Positions 25,455 through 34,705 of a DNA stretch of 49,031 nucleotides are shown here, piece after piece. Positions within the stretch are counted from its first letter, which is position 1; each line of letters starts with the position of its first letter. The position numbers and the translations under genes were made by a program. A model generated the notes under the pieces. The model saw only the letters and a program-made list of their open reading frames with translations, was not told the origin of the DNA and made no database searches. Source of the stretch: Nakamurella sp. (GTDB lineage: Bacteria > Actinomycetota > Actinomycetes > Mycobacteriales > Nakamurellaceae); the NCBI GenBank assembly GCA_017848755.1, contig JAFIHI010000172.1, forward strand, positions 1 to 49,031, read 5' to 3'.

Positions 25455-26407
25455 CGGCCCGCCTCCGGCCGCCAGCCGCGGATCAGTACCAGGAAGACGA
25501 TGGCCACCACCACCAGCAAAAGCGACAGCGCGATCGCGGCGTCCTGGTCCTCGCCCGAGCCGTTGAACGCGGTGTAGATGGCGAGCGGCATCGTGCGGGT
25601 GACGCCGTACCGGTTGCCGGCGAACAGCGCGGTGGCGCCGAACTCGCCCAGTGCGCGGGAGAGCGACAGCACCGTTCCGGAGGCGAGCCCGGGCAGCACC
25701 AGCGGCAGCGTGATCCGCCGGAAGACCGTCCACCGCTTCGCGCCGAGCGTCGCCGCGACCGTCTCGTACCGGGTGCCGGCAGTGCGCAGTGCCCCCTCGA
25801 CCGAAATCACCAGGAACGGCATCGCTACGAACGCCTCGGCCAGCACCACCGCGAGCGTGGAGAACGGGATGGTGAGGCCGAACCACAGCGTGAGGTACTG
25901 GCCGGCCAACCCGTTACGCCCCAACAGATACAGCAGCGCGATGCCGCCGACCAGCGGCGGCAGCACCAGCGGCAGCGTGACGAGCGCGCGGACGAAACGG
26001 ATCACGGGCGAATCGTGCCGGGCGAGCATCAGCGCCAGCGGAACACCGACAACTAGGCACACCGCCGTCGCGGCGAGCCCGCACTCGACCGACAGCCACA
26101 ACGCCGACAGCGCCGCCGGCGAGACGATGGCGCTCGGCACCGCGGACCAGTCGGCGCGCACTACCAGCGCGACGATCGGCAGGAACAGGAACGCGAAGCC
26201 GATCAGCGCCGGGAGATAGAGCCAGCGCGGCATTCGAGTGCCGGGTCGCCGAGGTGCGGCGCTCGCGCCTTCCGCCCTGTCCGGCATCGCTGAGCCGGGG
26301 ATCCCCGCGCCCGGCATCCCTGGACCCGATGTACCTGTGCCCGGCATCGCCGGGCTGGCCCCCGCGCGCGGTTCAGCCGCACCGCGGGGGCCGCCGGACG
26401 TGCTCAC
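25451..26407 (-). CDS. modB: Molybdate ABC transporter permease ModB
   Basis: Integral membrane permease of 318 residues. About six hydrophobic segments begin after residue 60 (WLYLPALIGFAFLFLPIVAL). The ATPase-docking loop is in ETVAATLGAKRWTVFRRITL, and LSRALGEFGATALFAG is the typical ModB/CysT signature. The first 55 residues form a Pro/Gly/Ala-rich cytoplasmic extension with repeats of the form MPGxG/GxPG, absent from most ModB proteins. GTG 26407 overlaps the modA stop as GTGA. Confidence 0.93.
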   Translation of the reverse strand: MSTSGGPRGAAEPRAGASPAMPGTGTSGPGMPGAGIPGSAMPDRAEGASAAPRRPGTRMPRWLYLPALIGFAFLFLPIVALVVRADWSAVPSAIVSPAALSALWLSVECGLAATAVCLVVGVPLALMLARHDSPVIRFVRALVTLPLVLPPLVGGIALLYLLGRNGLAGQYLTLWFGLTIPFSTLAVVLAEAFVAMPFLVISVEGALRTAGTRYETVAATLGAKRWTVFRRITLPLVLPGLASGTVLSLSRALGEFGATALFAGNRYGVTRTMPLAIYTAFNGSGEDQDAAIALSLLLVVVAIVFLVLIRGWRPEAGR

Positions 26408-27303
26408 GGCCGGCCGAATCCGACCCCCGCGAGCACCTGCTGCCCCCCGGGGCTGGTCACGAGATCGACGAACGCCTGCGCGGCGGCCGCATTCTTCGAA
26501 TCCTTGAGCACTGCGATCGGATAGGTGTTGACCGCCTCGGACGCCTCGGGGAAGTCGACACCCGTCACCTTCCCGCCGGCCGAGTTCACATCGGTCTTGT
26601 AGACGAGCCCGGCATCCGCATCACCGGTCGCCACCTTGGTGAGTACCGCCGTCACATTCTGCTCCTCGCTCGCGGGCTTGAGCGCGACGCCGGCCTTGTC
26701 CAGCGCCTTCTGCGACGCAGTGCCGCACGGCACCTTGGGCGCGCACACCACCGTGATCACACCGGGTTTCGCGAGATCCGCCAGCGATCCGATGTGCTTC
26801 GGATTGCCCGGCGCGACCGCGATCTGCAGCGTGTTGGTGGCGAAGTCCACCCGGCCGGTCACCAGGTTCGCGACCTTGTCCATGTTCTTCTCGTCCGCCG
26901 ATGCGAACACGTCCGCCGGCGCTCCGCCCTGGATCTCGGTGACCAGGGTGGACGAGCCGTCGTAGGTGATCGGCGGAAAGTCGACCTTCGGGTGCGCGGC
27001 CAGGAACGTGGTGCGTAGCTGGTCGAAGGTCGCCTTCAGCGAGGCGGCGGCGAACACGTTCAGCGTGCCGGACAAGGTGCCGGCGGCCGATGTGTCGGTC
27101 GGGGGCATCTCGGCCGGGCTCGACGGGTCCACCGCCGAGCTGGACGATCCCGACGGCGAACCGGTCGAAGGCGCCGACTCGGCCGACGATCCGGATGCCC
27201 CTCCGCCTCCTGTCCCCCCGCTCGAACACCCGCCCAGCACCAGTGCCGCCGCGGCGATCAGCCCGACCGCCGCGGACATACGGGCTCGCGACACGATGCG
27301 CAT
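26404..27303 (-). CDS. modA: Molybdate-binding lipoprotein ModA
   Basis: Extracytoplasmic molybdate-binding protein of 299 residues. The lipobox LGGC follows a clear signal core, then a Ser/Gly/Pro linker of about 50 residues. The mature domain begins LNVFAAASLKATFDQL, typical of ModA, with the oxyanion-binding Ser/Thr positions in ASLK and YDGSSTLV. PADVFASADEKNMDKV and VCAPKVPCG are further family blocks. ATG 27303 shares one base with the stop of the preceding HTH-TOBE gene, so regulator, binding protein, permease and ATPase form one operon. Confidence 0.93.
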   Translation of the reverse strand: MRIVSRARMSAAVGLIAAAALVLGGCSSGGTGGGGASGSSAESAPSTGSPSGSSSSAVDPSSPAEMPPTDTSAAGTLSGTLNVFAAASLKATFDQLRTTFLAAHPKVDFPPITYDGSSTLVTEIQGGAPADVFASADEKNMDKVANLVTGRVDFATNTLQIAVAPGNPKHIGSLADLAKPGVITVVCAPKVPCGTASQKALDKAGVALKPASEEQNVTAVLTKVATGDADAGLVYKTDVNSAGGKVTGVDFPEASEAVNTYPIAVLKDSKNAAAAQAFVDLVTSPGGQQVLAGVGFGRP

Positions 27304-27704
27304 CAGATCTCTCCAGGAGTTTCGACGATGACGGTGGTCGCCTTGACCACCGCGACCGCGAGCGAGCCCACCTCGAGGCCCATCTCGCGCACGGCCTCCG
27401 AGCTCATCAGCGACACGACTCTGTGTGGGCCGCACTGCATCTCGACCTGCGCCATCACCTTGTCGGAGATCACCTCGGTGACCAGGCCGACCAGCCGGTT
27501 CCGCGCGCTGCGGCCGATCGTGGACGGATCCGGCGGCGCCTGACCGTGGCCGCGCGCGAACGCGGCGAGCTGCGCACCGTCGACCACCATGCGTCCGGCA
27601 TCGTCCGCCCGCGCGGTCAGGTGGCCGGCGTCGATCCAGCGCCGCACCGTATCGTCACTGACGCCGAGGAGCGCGGCCGCCTGGCTGATCCGGAATTGCG
27701 TCAT
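27303..27704 (-). CDS. HTH plus TOBE (molybdenum-binding) protein, ModE-like
   Basis: Protein of 133 residues that probably senses molybdate and regulates the mod operon. Residues 4-45 form a MerR/excisionase-type helix-turn-helix (ISQAAALLGVSDDTVRRWID). Residues 66-130 are a single TOBE/MOP domain (RNRLVGLVTEVISDKVMAQV, then SLAVAVVKATTVIVE). Classical ModE has a different HTH and two MOP domains. The start is ATG 27704, with TATCCT 6 nt upstream on the minus strand and no Shine-Dalgarno, so the transcript is probably leaderless. The palindrome CCGCAATTGCGG lies just upstream of that box. Confidence 0.87.
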   Translation of the reverse strand: MTQFRISQAAALLGVSDDTVRRWIDAGHLTARADDAGRMVVDGAQLAAFARGHGQAPPDPSTIGRSARNRLVGLVTEVISDKVMAQVEMQCGPHRVVSLMSSEAVREMGLEVGSLAVAVVKATTVIVETPGEI

Positions 27705-27710
27705 TAATGG

Positions 27711-27732
27711 AGGATACAGCCCGCAATTGCGG
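27711..27732 (-). promoter_or_regulatory. mod operon promoter with CCGCAATTGCGG palindrome
   Basis: Minus-strand -10 box TATCCT (forward 27711-27716) is followed by 6 nt and the ATG at 27704. A perfect 12-bp palindrome CCGCAATTGCGG (27721-27732) overlaps the -10/-35 spacer. It is a natural candidate operator for the HTH-TOBE protein encoded by the first gene. Confidence 0.6.
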
Positions 27733-27831
27733 ACCTGCGACGGATATGACGGGCCTTACTTGCGATCGGGCTGTACGCGTTCGCAGGGAACAAGGTCCCC
27801 TCCCGCGAGGCCGAACGAACCGGCAGAGCCA

Positions 27832-27849
27832 CGAACAGCGTCATACCCG
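27832..27849. repeat. Dispersed CGTCATAC motif copy
   Basis: CGAACAGCGTCATACCCG follows the consensus GCGRACANCGTCATACNCG closely. It lies between the mod operon start and the diguanylate cyclase stop. A degenerate inverted partner GATATGACG is at 27743-27751. Confidence 0.7.
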
Positions 27850-27854
27850 GTTGA

Positions 27855-29027
27855 TCAGGCGATGGCGCGCCGATCTGCCTGCCGGGGGAAGCCGGTCGGC
27901 ACCGCGCGCACGCAGTTGCGGCCCTCGTTCTTGGCGCGATAGAGCTGTCCGTCCGCGGCCGCGACGATATCCTCGGCCTGCGACATGCCGCCGGTCGCCG
28001 ACGCCACCCCGATGCTTACCGTCAGGATGCCGCGTCCACCCGGCGTCGCGGCCAGCGGGATCGCGATGTGCCGCACGCTCGACAGGATCTTCCCTGCCAC
28101 CACGGTCGCCTCCGAGATGGGCAGCCCCGGCAGTAGGCAGATGAACTCCTCGCCGCCGTACCGTCCGGCGACCTGACCGGGCATCATCGGCATCGCCTCG
28201 CGCACCAGGTCGGCGACCAGACGCAAGGCGTGATCGCCGGCCATGTGGCCCTGACTGTCGTTGAGCGCCTTGAAGTGGTCGATGTCGATCATCAGTACGG
28301 ACAGCGGCGTGCCGGCGCGCTGCGAATACGCCCAGGCGCGGTGGAGTTCGAGATCCACCGATCTGCGGTTCAACAGCCCAGTGAGCGGATCGACCGAGGA
28401 CATGGCCAACAGCGTCTCGCGTTGCGCGAACAGGACCCGGCGCTCGCGCTGCGCCCGACTGGCCTCGATGAAGCTGAGCGCATGGGCCACCACCGTCGCC
28501 ATGAGCGTGTAGGCCACATCGACGTCGCTGCCGGGCGTCACCGTGGGAAGCCACAGCGGGATGGTGACCGCCGAATACAGCAGCGCACATCCGGTGACGC
28601 CGATCAGGTTCAGCGGCACGGTCAGGTAGATCACGACCACGCCACCGATCACCAGGATCGCGCCGTGGAAACCCATGCCGACGCCGGTGGCAATGACCAC
28701 CGCAATGAGCGCCGTGAGCAGCGCAACCGCACCCGAGACGAAGTACAGCAACCAGGTATGACGACGTTCGCGGGCCAGCCCCCACAGGAGCCCGATACCC
28801 ACGGCGGTCGCCCCGAGTTGCGCGGTGACGTGCCACGGCGTCATCGCGACATGGGCGCCGAGGACGTAGTAGCCGAACGTCAGGAAGTTCGCGGTGAGGA
28901 TCACGACGAGGGTGGCGAACGCAGTGCGGCGCTGCGTGCGCATGTTGTAGCTGCGAAACCGCTGCTCCTGAACGTGGTCAACCAGTTCGGCCGTCCATCG
29001 CGTCAGGGGCGGGCGCGTGAGCTCCAC
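27855..29027 (-). CDS. Membrane-bound diguanylate cyclase (GGDEF)
   Basis: Synthesises cyclic di-GMP. The N-terminal half has about six transmembrane segments (for example FATLVVILTANFLTFGYYVL, LLYFVSGAVALLTALIAVVI). The C-terminal half is a complete GGDEF domain with SSVDPLTGLLNRRSVD, MIDIDHFKALND and the active-site loop RYGGEEF. The inhibitory RxxD site expected just before the loop is absent (MMPGQVAG instead), so product inhibition may be weak. GTG 29027 is preferred for its GGGAG at 8 nt; the frame is open to GTG 29075. No EAL domain is fused. It lies downstream of the lysR gene. Confidence 0.88.
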   Translation of the reverse strand: MELTRPPLTRWTAELVDHVQEQRFRSYNMRTQRRTAFATLVVILTANFLTFGYYVLGAHVAMTPWHVTAQLGATAVGIGLLWGLARERRHTWLLYFVSGAVALLTALIAVVIATGVGMGFHGAILVIGGVVVIYLTVPLNLIGVTGCALLYSAVTIPLWLPTVTPGSDVDVAYTLMATVVAHALSFIEASRAQRERRVLFAQRETLLAMSSVDPLTGLLNRRSVDLELHRAWAYSQRAGTPLSVLMIDIDHFKALNDSQGHMAGDHALRLVADLVREAMPMMPGQVAGRYGGEEFICLLPGLPISEATVVAGKILSSVRHIAIPLAATPGGRGILTVSIGVASATGGMSQAEDIVAAADGQLYRAKNEGRNCVRAVPTGFPRQADRRAIA

Positions 29028-29090
29028 CGGCGCAACTCCCAGTTCCCCTGTTGAAGTGACACCAGATCGTAGCACAGTGTGTTGGTTTGA

Positions 29091-30155
29091 TTACGCTACG
29101 TTAGGCGACAGAATCGGGTGCCGGTGGCCGAGTTCTGCCGCGACCTCGATGGCGATGGTGCGAAACCGCGCCGCCGCGGCCGAAAGCTCTCGGTCCCGGC
29201 GCCACGCGAGCCGCAGCACGCGAGCCGGGATCGGCGGATCCAGGGTGCGGATCGCCAGCCGCGGATCGTCCAGTTCGTCGAGGACCGCCAGCCGCGGCAG
29301 GAGCGCAAGGCCTAGCCCGGCGCGGACCATGGAGATCACCACGCCGTTGTCCGCGCTGCGGAACACGTAGTCGGGATCGCATCCGGCCGCGCGCAACTTG
29401 TCATCGATATCGTCCTGGCAGGTGCTCGCCACCTGGCCGATCAGCGGTCCAGCCGCCAGCCGTTGCACGCCGATCGCGCCGGGGCCGACGTCGCCGGCGC
29501 GGGCCAGCACGACGTACGGATCGACCAGCACGTCGATGCGCTGCAGCGCAGGCGCATCGCCGTTCACCAGGAAGGTGAGGTCGAGATCCCCGGCGAGGAC
29601 GCGGTCGATCAGCTCGGTCTCTTCATAACGCTCCTCCAGCCGCATATCGAGGCCGGGCCGCTCCGCCTTCATCCGCCGCAGGATGGTGGGCAGCAGCGCC
29701 GTCGAGATGCTCTGAATCGTTCCGACGTCGATGCGGCCGAGATCGCCGGTGCGGTAGTGCTGCACGTCCGTTGCGATCGACTCGAGGATCGCGAGCAGGT
29801 CCTGGGTGCGCTCCAGGAGCAGCCCCCCGAGCGGCGTCAGTTGCACCGGCTTTGGCCCTCCCGGCCGATCGAAAACGTCTGCGCCCAGTACCTTTTCGAG
29901 AGCGGCGATCTGTTGGCTCACCGCGGACTGGGTATAGCCCAAGCGCGTAGCCGCGCGGCCGAAGGTGCCTTCCGCCGCAACCGCCCGGAACGTCAGCAGC
30001 AGGCGGGTATCCAGGTCGCGCACGCGGATCGGCTCGGAGCCCTGCGCGGCGGGTGCCGTTCCCGCCGGCAGCCGTGGCGGGGCGGGTGGCGTTGTTGCCG
30101 TCGCCACACCAGCGGCCTGATCTTCGGGCTGATGGCGCTGGTCACGAAGTAACAT
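29091..30155 (-). CDS. LysR-family transcriptional regulator
   Basis: Regulator of 354 residues. After a Pro/Ala-rich N-terminal extension of about 45 residues comes the winged helix DTRLLLTFRAVAAEGTFGRA with GYTQSAVSQQIAALEKVLG, then a coinducer-binding domain starting RIDVGTIQSISTALLPTILR. ATG 30155 has TAAGGT on the minus strand (forward 30162-30167) exactly 6 nt upstream, supporting this start and leaderless translation. It is divergent from a small gene at 30272, its probable target, and upstream of the diguanylate cyclase. Confidence 0.9.
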   Translation of the reverse strand: MLLRDQRHQPEDQAAGVATATTPPAPPRLPAGTAPAAQGSEPIRVRDLDTRLLLTFRAVAAEGTFGRAATRLGYTQSAVSQQIAALEKVLGADVFDRPGGPKPVQLTPLGGLLLERTQDLLAILESIATDVQHYRTGDLGRIDVGTIQSISTALLPTILRRMKAERPGLDMRLEERYEETELIDRVLAGDLDLTFLVNGDAPALQRIDVLVDPYVVLARAGDVGPGAIGVQRLAAGPLIGQVASTCQDDIDDKLRAAGCDPDYVFRSADNGVVISMVRAGLGLALLPRLAVLDELDDPRLAIRTLDPPIPARVLRLAWRRDRELSAAAARFRTIAIEVAAELGHRHPILSPNVA

Positions 30156-30174
30156 AAGCAAACCTTAACATAAG
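30151..30174. promoter_or_regulatory. Paired AACATAAG repeats in the lysR/small-gene divergent region
   Basis: AACATAAG occurs at 30151-30158 and 30167-30174, spaced 16 bp and overlapping the lysR start codon and -10 box. The arrangement suits autoregulation by the LysR protein and control of the divergent gene at 30272. The flanking 30175-30220 is unusually AT-rich for this genome. Confidence 0.45.
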
Positions 30175-30271
30175 TAGCAGTATGAATCGTTAGAACTATT
30201 AGACCTGGCTGCCTAGCGTCAGAAGGGAGAACAGACGGATCGCCTGACACCGAGCTGCCGAGGAGGCCACC

Positions 30272-30589
30272 ATGACCATCACCGCCGCGACCATCACCGC
30301 CGCTGTGCCCGCTGTGCCCGCCGTGCCCATGGTGGGGCTCGCCACCCGCCGCTCCGTGCCGCCCCTGCCGCGGCGCGAGCTGCTGGACGCGGCAACGCTC
30401 ATCCGCCTCGGCTTTGCCGTGGACAATGATGGAATCGGGGCTCACGAAGGTGCCGCGCAGATGCTCGTCGACGCCGCCACCCGCAAGGGCCTGTGCCCCG
30501 TCCTGATCCAGATCCTCGCGGATCGTCGCGAGCCGTCGGTCGCGCGCCAGCGTGCCTTCGGCCGGTTGGCTCTCGCGCTCGCGGGCTGA
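30272..30589 (+). CDS. Small protein of unknown function, divergent from lysR
   Basis: I do not recognise this 105-residue protein. The first 30 residues are Ala/Val/Pro-rich with a VPAVPAVPMVG repeat. The rest looks helical (RRELLDAATLIRLGFAVDND, then HEGAAQMLVDAATRKGLCPV and SVARQRAFGRLALALAG). It has no signal peptide or membrane segment. Evidence that it is real: a strong GAGGAGG site 8 nt before ATG 30272, a divergent promoter region shared with lysR, and a strong terminator at 30641-30669. It is probably regulated by the LysR protein. Confidence 0.7.
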   Translation: MTITAATITAAVPAVPAVPMVGLATRRSVPPLPRRELLDAATLIRLGFAVDNDGIGAHEGAAQMLVDAATRKGLCPVLIQILADRREPSVARQRAFGRLALALAG

Positions 30590-30640
30590 AGGCCGGGAGA
30601 TCGTGACCTCCGACCGCGTCACAATGAACCAACAACGAAC

Positions 30641-30669
30641 CGGGCCCCGGGGTCATCCCCCGGGGCCCG
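30641..30669. terminator. Strong hairpin terminator, probably bidirectional
   Basis: Perfect 12-bp stem CGGGCCCCGGGG (30641-30652) and CCCCGGGGCCCG (30658-30669) around a 5-nt loop, followed by ATTTCGTATT. It separates the small gene from the convergent coxM, whose stop is at 30697. Confidence 0.85.
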
Positions 30670-30696
30670 ATTTCGTATTGCAACGAACCAACTGTC

Positions 30697-31548
30697 TCAG
30701 CCAGCCGCGGCCAGCACCGCGCGTCCGGTGAGCACCCGGGCCAGGTGCGACCGGTACGCAGCCGGTGCCGTCGCATCGTCGACGGGCGCGGTGCCCTCGG
30801 TCGCCGCCTGCGCCGCGGCGCGAACGGCGTCATCGGAGGCCGGTCCGTCGACCAACGCGGCCTCGACGGCTCGCGCCCGGATCGGCGTCGGGCCCATATT
30901 GGTGAGGGCTACCCGCGCCGCGGTCACCGTTCCGCCCGCGACGAGCACCGCCGCCGCGACGGCGACCGTGGACCAGGCCTGCGAGACCGTATGGAACTTC
31001 TCGTAGTGGGCGCCCCATCCGGCGAACGAATCGAACGCGATGCCGGTGAGGATCTCGTTCTCCGCCAGGGCCGTGGTGAAGTAGTCGGTGAAGAACTGCG
31101 CGGCCGGCACCGATCTCGTCCCGTTCGGCCCGGCGATGCGCATCTGGGCATCCAGCGCGACCGTCACGGCGCCGAGGTCGCCGGCCGGATCGGCGTGGGC
31201 CAGCGCGCCGCCCAGCGTCCCGCGGTAGCGCACCTGCGCGTCGGCCACCTGCTCCGTGGTCTTGGCGAGCAACGAAAGATGTTCCCGGACGAGCGGATCC
31301 GCGATCACGTCGTGGTGGGTGGTCATCGCGCCGACCACGATGGTGTCGCCCTCCCTCCGCACACCGCGCAACTCGTCGATCTTCCCCAGGTCGATGAGGA
31401 GCCCCGGGGCGGCCATGCGCAGCTTCAACACGGGCAGCAGCGACTGGCCGCCCGCGAGGATCTTCGCGTCATCCCCGCCCTGCGCCAGGGCGGCCAGCGC
31501 GTCGGCCAGCGTGGTCGGCGCCGTGTAGTCGAACGACGCTGGGATCAT
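30697..31548 (-). CDS. coxM: CO-dehydrogenase-type FAD-binding medium subunit
   Basis: FAD subunit of a molybdenum hydroxylase, 283 residues. The flavin-binding motifs are KILAGGQSLLPVLKLRM (residues 29-45) and YRGTLGGALAHADPAGD, close to the AGGHS and TIGG motifs of the family. The C-terminal domain begins EKFHTVSQAWSTVAVAAAV. It accepts electrons from the 2Fe-2S subunit. ATG 31548 overlaps the coxL stop by 4 bp. The long open frame continuing upstream is a shadow across coxL. Order S-L-M in transcription is the form II type. Confidence 0.93.
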   Translation of the reverse strand: MIPASFDYTAPTTLADALAALAQGGDDAKILAGGQSLLPVLKLRMAAPGLLIDLGKIDELRGVRREGDTIVVGAMTTHHDVIADPLVREHLSLLAKTTEQVADAQVRYRGTLGGALAHADPAGDLGAVTVALDAQMRIAGPNGTRSVPAAQFFTDYFTTALAENEILTGIAFDSFAGWGAHYEKFHTVSQAWSTVAVAAAVLVAGGTVTAARVALTNMGPTPIRARAVEAALVDGPASDDAVRAAAQAATEGTAPVDDATAPAAYRSHLARVLTGRAVLAAAG

Positions 31549-33974
31549 GCCGCACCTCCCATGCTTGAAGAGTTCGAGCCTGCCGTGGTACTTCCGTCCT
31601 GGATCGCCTGCCACACCCGCGCCGGCGTCATCGGCATGGGGATGTCCGCAACGCCGAACTGGCGTACCGCGTCCAGTACCGCATTGACCACGGCCGGCGT
31701 GGACGCGATGGTGCCCGCCTCGCCGACGCCCTTGACGCCCAACGGGTTCGAGGTCGACGGCGTGATGGTCTTGTCGGTGATGTAGTCCGGCAGGTCGACC
31801 GCACTCGGCACCAGGTAGTCGACGAACGTTCCCGAGGTGAGCTGGCCGTCCACCGAGTACTGCGCCTCCTCGTAGAGCGCCTGCGCGATGCCCTGCGCGA
31901 GCCCGCCGTGCACCTGGCCGTCCACCAGCAGCGGGTTGATCACGACCCCGACGTCGTCGACGGCCACATACTTGCGGATGGTGACCTTGCCGGTCTCGGT
32001 GTCTACCTCGGCCGCGCACAGATGGGTACCGTGCGGGAAGGAGAAGTTCTCCGGGTCGAACACGGCTTCCGAATCGAGCGAGGACTCCACCCCGTCCGGC
32101 AGGTTGTGTCCGGTGAAGGTCGCCAACGCGATATCGCCGATGGTCACCGAACTCTCGGTGCCGCGGACGGTGAAGGTGCCGTGCGCGAAGTCGATATCGT
32201 CCTCGGACGCCTCCAGCAGGTGCGCCGCGATGGTCTTCGCCTTGGCGATCACCTTGTCCGCCGCCTTGACCACCGCGATGCCGCCGACCGCGAGCGAGCG
32301 AGAACCGTAGGTGTCCAGGCCCTTCGCGGAGATATTGGTATCGCCGTGCAGGATCTTCACGTTCTCGAACGGCACCCCGAGCCGGTCCGCGACGATCTGC
32401 GAGAACCCGGTCACGTGCCCCTGGCCGTGCGGCGAGATCCCCGTCACCACCTCGACCACGCCGGTCGGCAACATGCGGATCGAGGCTGCCTCCCAGCCGC
32501 CCGCGCCGTAGGACAGCGAGCCCAGCACGCGTGATGGCGCGAGCCCGCACATCTCGGTGAACGTCGAGGTGCCGATGCCGAGCTGGATCCGGTCCCCGCT
32601 CTCGCGGCGCCGTTGCTGTTCGGCGCGAAGATCGTCATATCCGAAATGCCACAGGGCCTTATCGGTCGCCTCCTCGTAGTTGCCCGAGTCGTAGGTGAGC
32701 CCCGCGACCGTAGTGAACGGGAACTCCTCGTGGCGGATCCAGTTCCGGCGACGCACCTCGATCGGGTCCATGCCCAGTTCGGTCGCGAGTTCGTCCATCA
32801 TCCGCTCGATCGCGAACGTGGCCTCCGGCCGGCCGGCGCCGCGATAGGCGTCCGTCATCACCTCGTTGGTGAACACGTTCGTGCAGCTGAACCGGTAGGC
32901 GGGGATCTTGTAGATCGCGTTGTACATGAACGCGCCGAGGATCGGAACGCCCGGCCCGACCAGCGCCAGATACGCGCCCATGTTGGCGGTCAGATCCACG
33001 TCGAAACCGGTGATGGTGCCGTCCTTCCGGGCGGACAGCGTCAGGTGCTGGATCTGATCACGCCCGTGGTGCGCGGCCATCATCGTCTCGGACCGGGTCT
33101 CGGTGTACTTGGCCGGCTTGCCGAGCTGGCGCGCGACCATAATGGTCGCGACCTCCTCCGGGGTCACCTCGAGTTTGCCGCCGAAGCCGCCACCCACGTC
33201 CGGCGCGATGATGCGCAACTTACCCTCCGGAATGCCCTGGGAGAGCGTGAGCATCGTGCGCAGGATGTGCGGGATCTGGGTCGCCGACCAGATCGTGATC
33301 TGGTCCCCCACGCCGTTGGGATCGCACACCGTCGACCGCGGCTCCATGTAGGCGGGGATCAGGCGCTGCTGCCGGAAGGTCCGCTCGACGACGATCTGGT
33401 CCGGATCGCTACGCGCCGCCTCGATCGCCGCCGACGCGTTGCCGCCGGTTCCCGCCTCACCGGAGTCGAACACCCACGTCGCCGAGACGTTCGTGCCGAG
33501 ATCGCCGTGGATCACCGGCGCGCTGCCGTCGCGCGCAGCGGCGAGATCCGTGACCACCGGCAGTTCGGAGTACTGCACGTCGACCAACTCGACGGCGTCC
33601 ACCGCCTCCGCCTTGGTGCGGGCCGCGATCACCGCCACGATCTCGCCGACGTGGTTCACCGTGTCGGTCGGAACCGGCAGGTGCACGGGCGATTTCATAT
33701 CCGGCGTGATCGGCCAGGCACAGGCGAGGCCGCCCTGTTCCGGGAAGTCCCGCCCGGTCCATACCCCGACGACCCCCGGAGCCTTCCGCGCGGCCGTCGT
33801 GTCGATCGACGTGATCGTCGCGTGCGCGAGCGGTGAGCGGACCATGGCCAGGTGCACCATTCCCGGCAGCACGATGCTGTCGGTGAACGTGCTGTGACCG
33901 GTGATCAGGTGCTGGTCTTCCTTGCGGGTACGCGCCCGGCCGATCTCCGCGGGCGGGGCTTCGGTGGTGGTCAT
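31545..33974 (-). CDS. coxL: Form II CO-dehydrogenase-type molybdenum large subunit
   Basis: Molybdopterin-binding catalytic subunit, 809 residues. The active-site loop is AYRGAGR at about residues 376-382, the form II signature. Form I CO dehydrogenases have AYxCSFR with the Cu-binding Cys, which is absent here. Other blocks are [13 protein letters not shown] (near 253) and the catalytic Glu in [10 protein letters not shown] near the C-terminus. ATG 33974 overlaps the coxS stop. Form II enzymes are often of unproven substrate, so CO is not certain; aldehydes or N-heterocycles are alternatives. XdhC, CoxE and MoxR homologues for maturation are nearby. Confidence 0.93.
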   Translation of the reverse strand: MTTTEAPPAEIGRARTRKEDQHLITGHSTFTDSIVLPGMVHLAMVRSPLAHATITSIDTTAARKAPGVVGVWTGRDFPEQGGLACAWPITPDMKSPVHLPVPTDTVNHVGEIVAVIAARTKAEAVDAVELVDVQYSELPVVTDLAAARDGSAPVIHGDLGTNVSATWVFDSGEAGTGGNASAAIEAARSDPDQIVVERTFRQQRLIPAYMEPRSTVCDPNGVGDQITIWSATQIPHILRTMLTLSQGIPEGKLRIIAPDVGGGFGGKLEVTPEEVATIMVARQLGKPAKYTETRSETMMAAHHGRDQIQHLTLSARKDGTITGFDVDLTANMGAYLALVGPGVPILGAFMYNAIYKIPAYRFSCTNVFTNEVMTDAYRGAGRPEATFAIERMMDELATELGMDPIEVRRRNWIRHEEFPFTTVAGLTYDSGNYEEATDKALWHFGYDDLRAEQQRRRESGDRIQLGIGTSTFTEMCGLAPSRVLGSLSYGAGGWEAASIRMLPTGVVEVVTGISPHGQGHVTGFSQIVADRLGVPFENVKILHGDTNISAKGLDTYGSRSLAVGGIAVVKAADKVIAKAKTIAAHLLEASEDDIDFAHGTFTVRGTESSVTIGDIALATFTGHNLPDGVESSLDSEAVFDPENFSFPHGTHLCAAEVDTETGKVTIRKYVAVDDVGVVINPLLVDGQVHGGLAQGIAQALYEEAQYSVDGQLTSGTFVDYLVPSAVDLPDYITDKTITPSTSNPLGVKGVGEAGTIASTPAVVNAVLDAVRQFGVADIPMPMTPARVWQAIQDGSTTAGSNSSSMGGAA

Positions 33975-34456
33975 CGGGCACCTCCCGCGGTCGCCAGGGC
34001 GTCCGCCGCCTGCTGCACAGCCGCCACGATGTTCTGATATCCCGTGCAGCGACACAGGTTTCCGTTCAGGCCCTCGCGGATCTCCGCCTCGGTCGGGTGC
34101 GGGTTCTCGTTCAGCAGGCACACCGAACGCATGATCATGCCCGGGGTGCAGTAGCCGCACTGCAGCGCGTGCTTGTCATGGAAGGCCTGCTGGACGGGAT
34201 GCAGCTCCCCGTTGATCCCGGCCAGACCCTCGATCGTCGTCACCTCATGGCCGTCCGCCTGCACCGCCAGCACCGAGCACGACTTCACGCTGGCGCCGTC
34301 GAGCAGCACCGTGCAGGCGCCGCAGTTCGACGTGTCGCAGCCGATCAAAGTGCCTGTCTTACCGACCTTTTCGCGTAAGTATTGGACGAGCAACATACGC
34401 GGCTCCACCTCGTCCTGGTAAGTGGTCCCATCCACCGCGACGGTGATCTTCGCCAT
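33971..34456 (-). CDS. coxS: CO-dehydrogenase-type 2Fe-2S small subunit
   Basis: Iron-sulfur subunit of 161 residues passing electrons from the molybdenum site to FAD. The plant-type cluster ligands are in [16 protein letters not shown] plus a later Cys, and the second helical-domain cluster ligands are in QCGYCTPGM and [13 protein letters not shown] 34456 is preceded by AGGGAGAG. It is the first gene of the coxSLM operon, transcribed from the 34457-34717 region that separates it from the fdhD stop. Confidence 0.94.
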   Translation of the reverse strand: MAKITVAVDGTTYQDEVEPRMLLVQYLREKVGKTGTLIGCDTSNCGACTVLLDGASVKSCSVLAVQADGHEVTTIEGLAGINGELHPVQQAFHDKHALQCGYCTPGMIMRSVCLLNENPHPTEAEIREGLNGNLCRCTGYQNIVAAVQQAADALATAGGAR

Positions 34457-34652
34457 CAACTCTCCCTTACCCGTGAGACGGTCTCGGCACCCTCCGGCTT
34501 GAAGAACCGTCCGCAAGGGTGACCCGCTTCACATGACGATGCACCGCACCCGAAGGCTCCGCAACAGATGGCGGAAGCGTTCCGCGAATGCGGCGTTGAA
34601 CGGCGACTTATTCCTCAGTCGCGTATTTAGTGCCGGGCGTTCCCGGGTAGCG

Positions 34653-34690
34653 CGGAGGGGAGCCCAGCCGCTTGACCGAAGCCCCCTCCG
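34653..34690 (-). terminator. Possible hairpin terminator downstream of fdhD
   Basis: CGGAGGGG (34653-34660) pairs perfectly with CCCCTCCG (34683-34690) across a 22-nt loop. It lies 28 bp past the fdhD stop. There is no clear T-run, so this is a weak candidate. Confidence 0.35.
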
Positions 34691-34705
34691 TACGCGGCTC
34701 ATCGG

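Noticed and set aside
24213..25886. ModC extended to 557 residues
   Set aside because: The extra N-terminal part overlaps modB in another frame. ATG 25454 with its ATGA overlap is the natural start.
24806..26056. Long plus-strand frames opposite modB and modC
   Set aside because: They are Arg/Pro-rich, lack any recognisable domain and mirror real genes on the other strand, as expected in GC-rich DNA.
30697..32550. Long minus-strand open frame of 617 codons
   Set aside because: Only its last 283 codons are coxM. The upstream part is a high-GC shadow across coxL, whose stop overlaps the coxM ATG by 4 bp.
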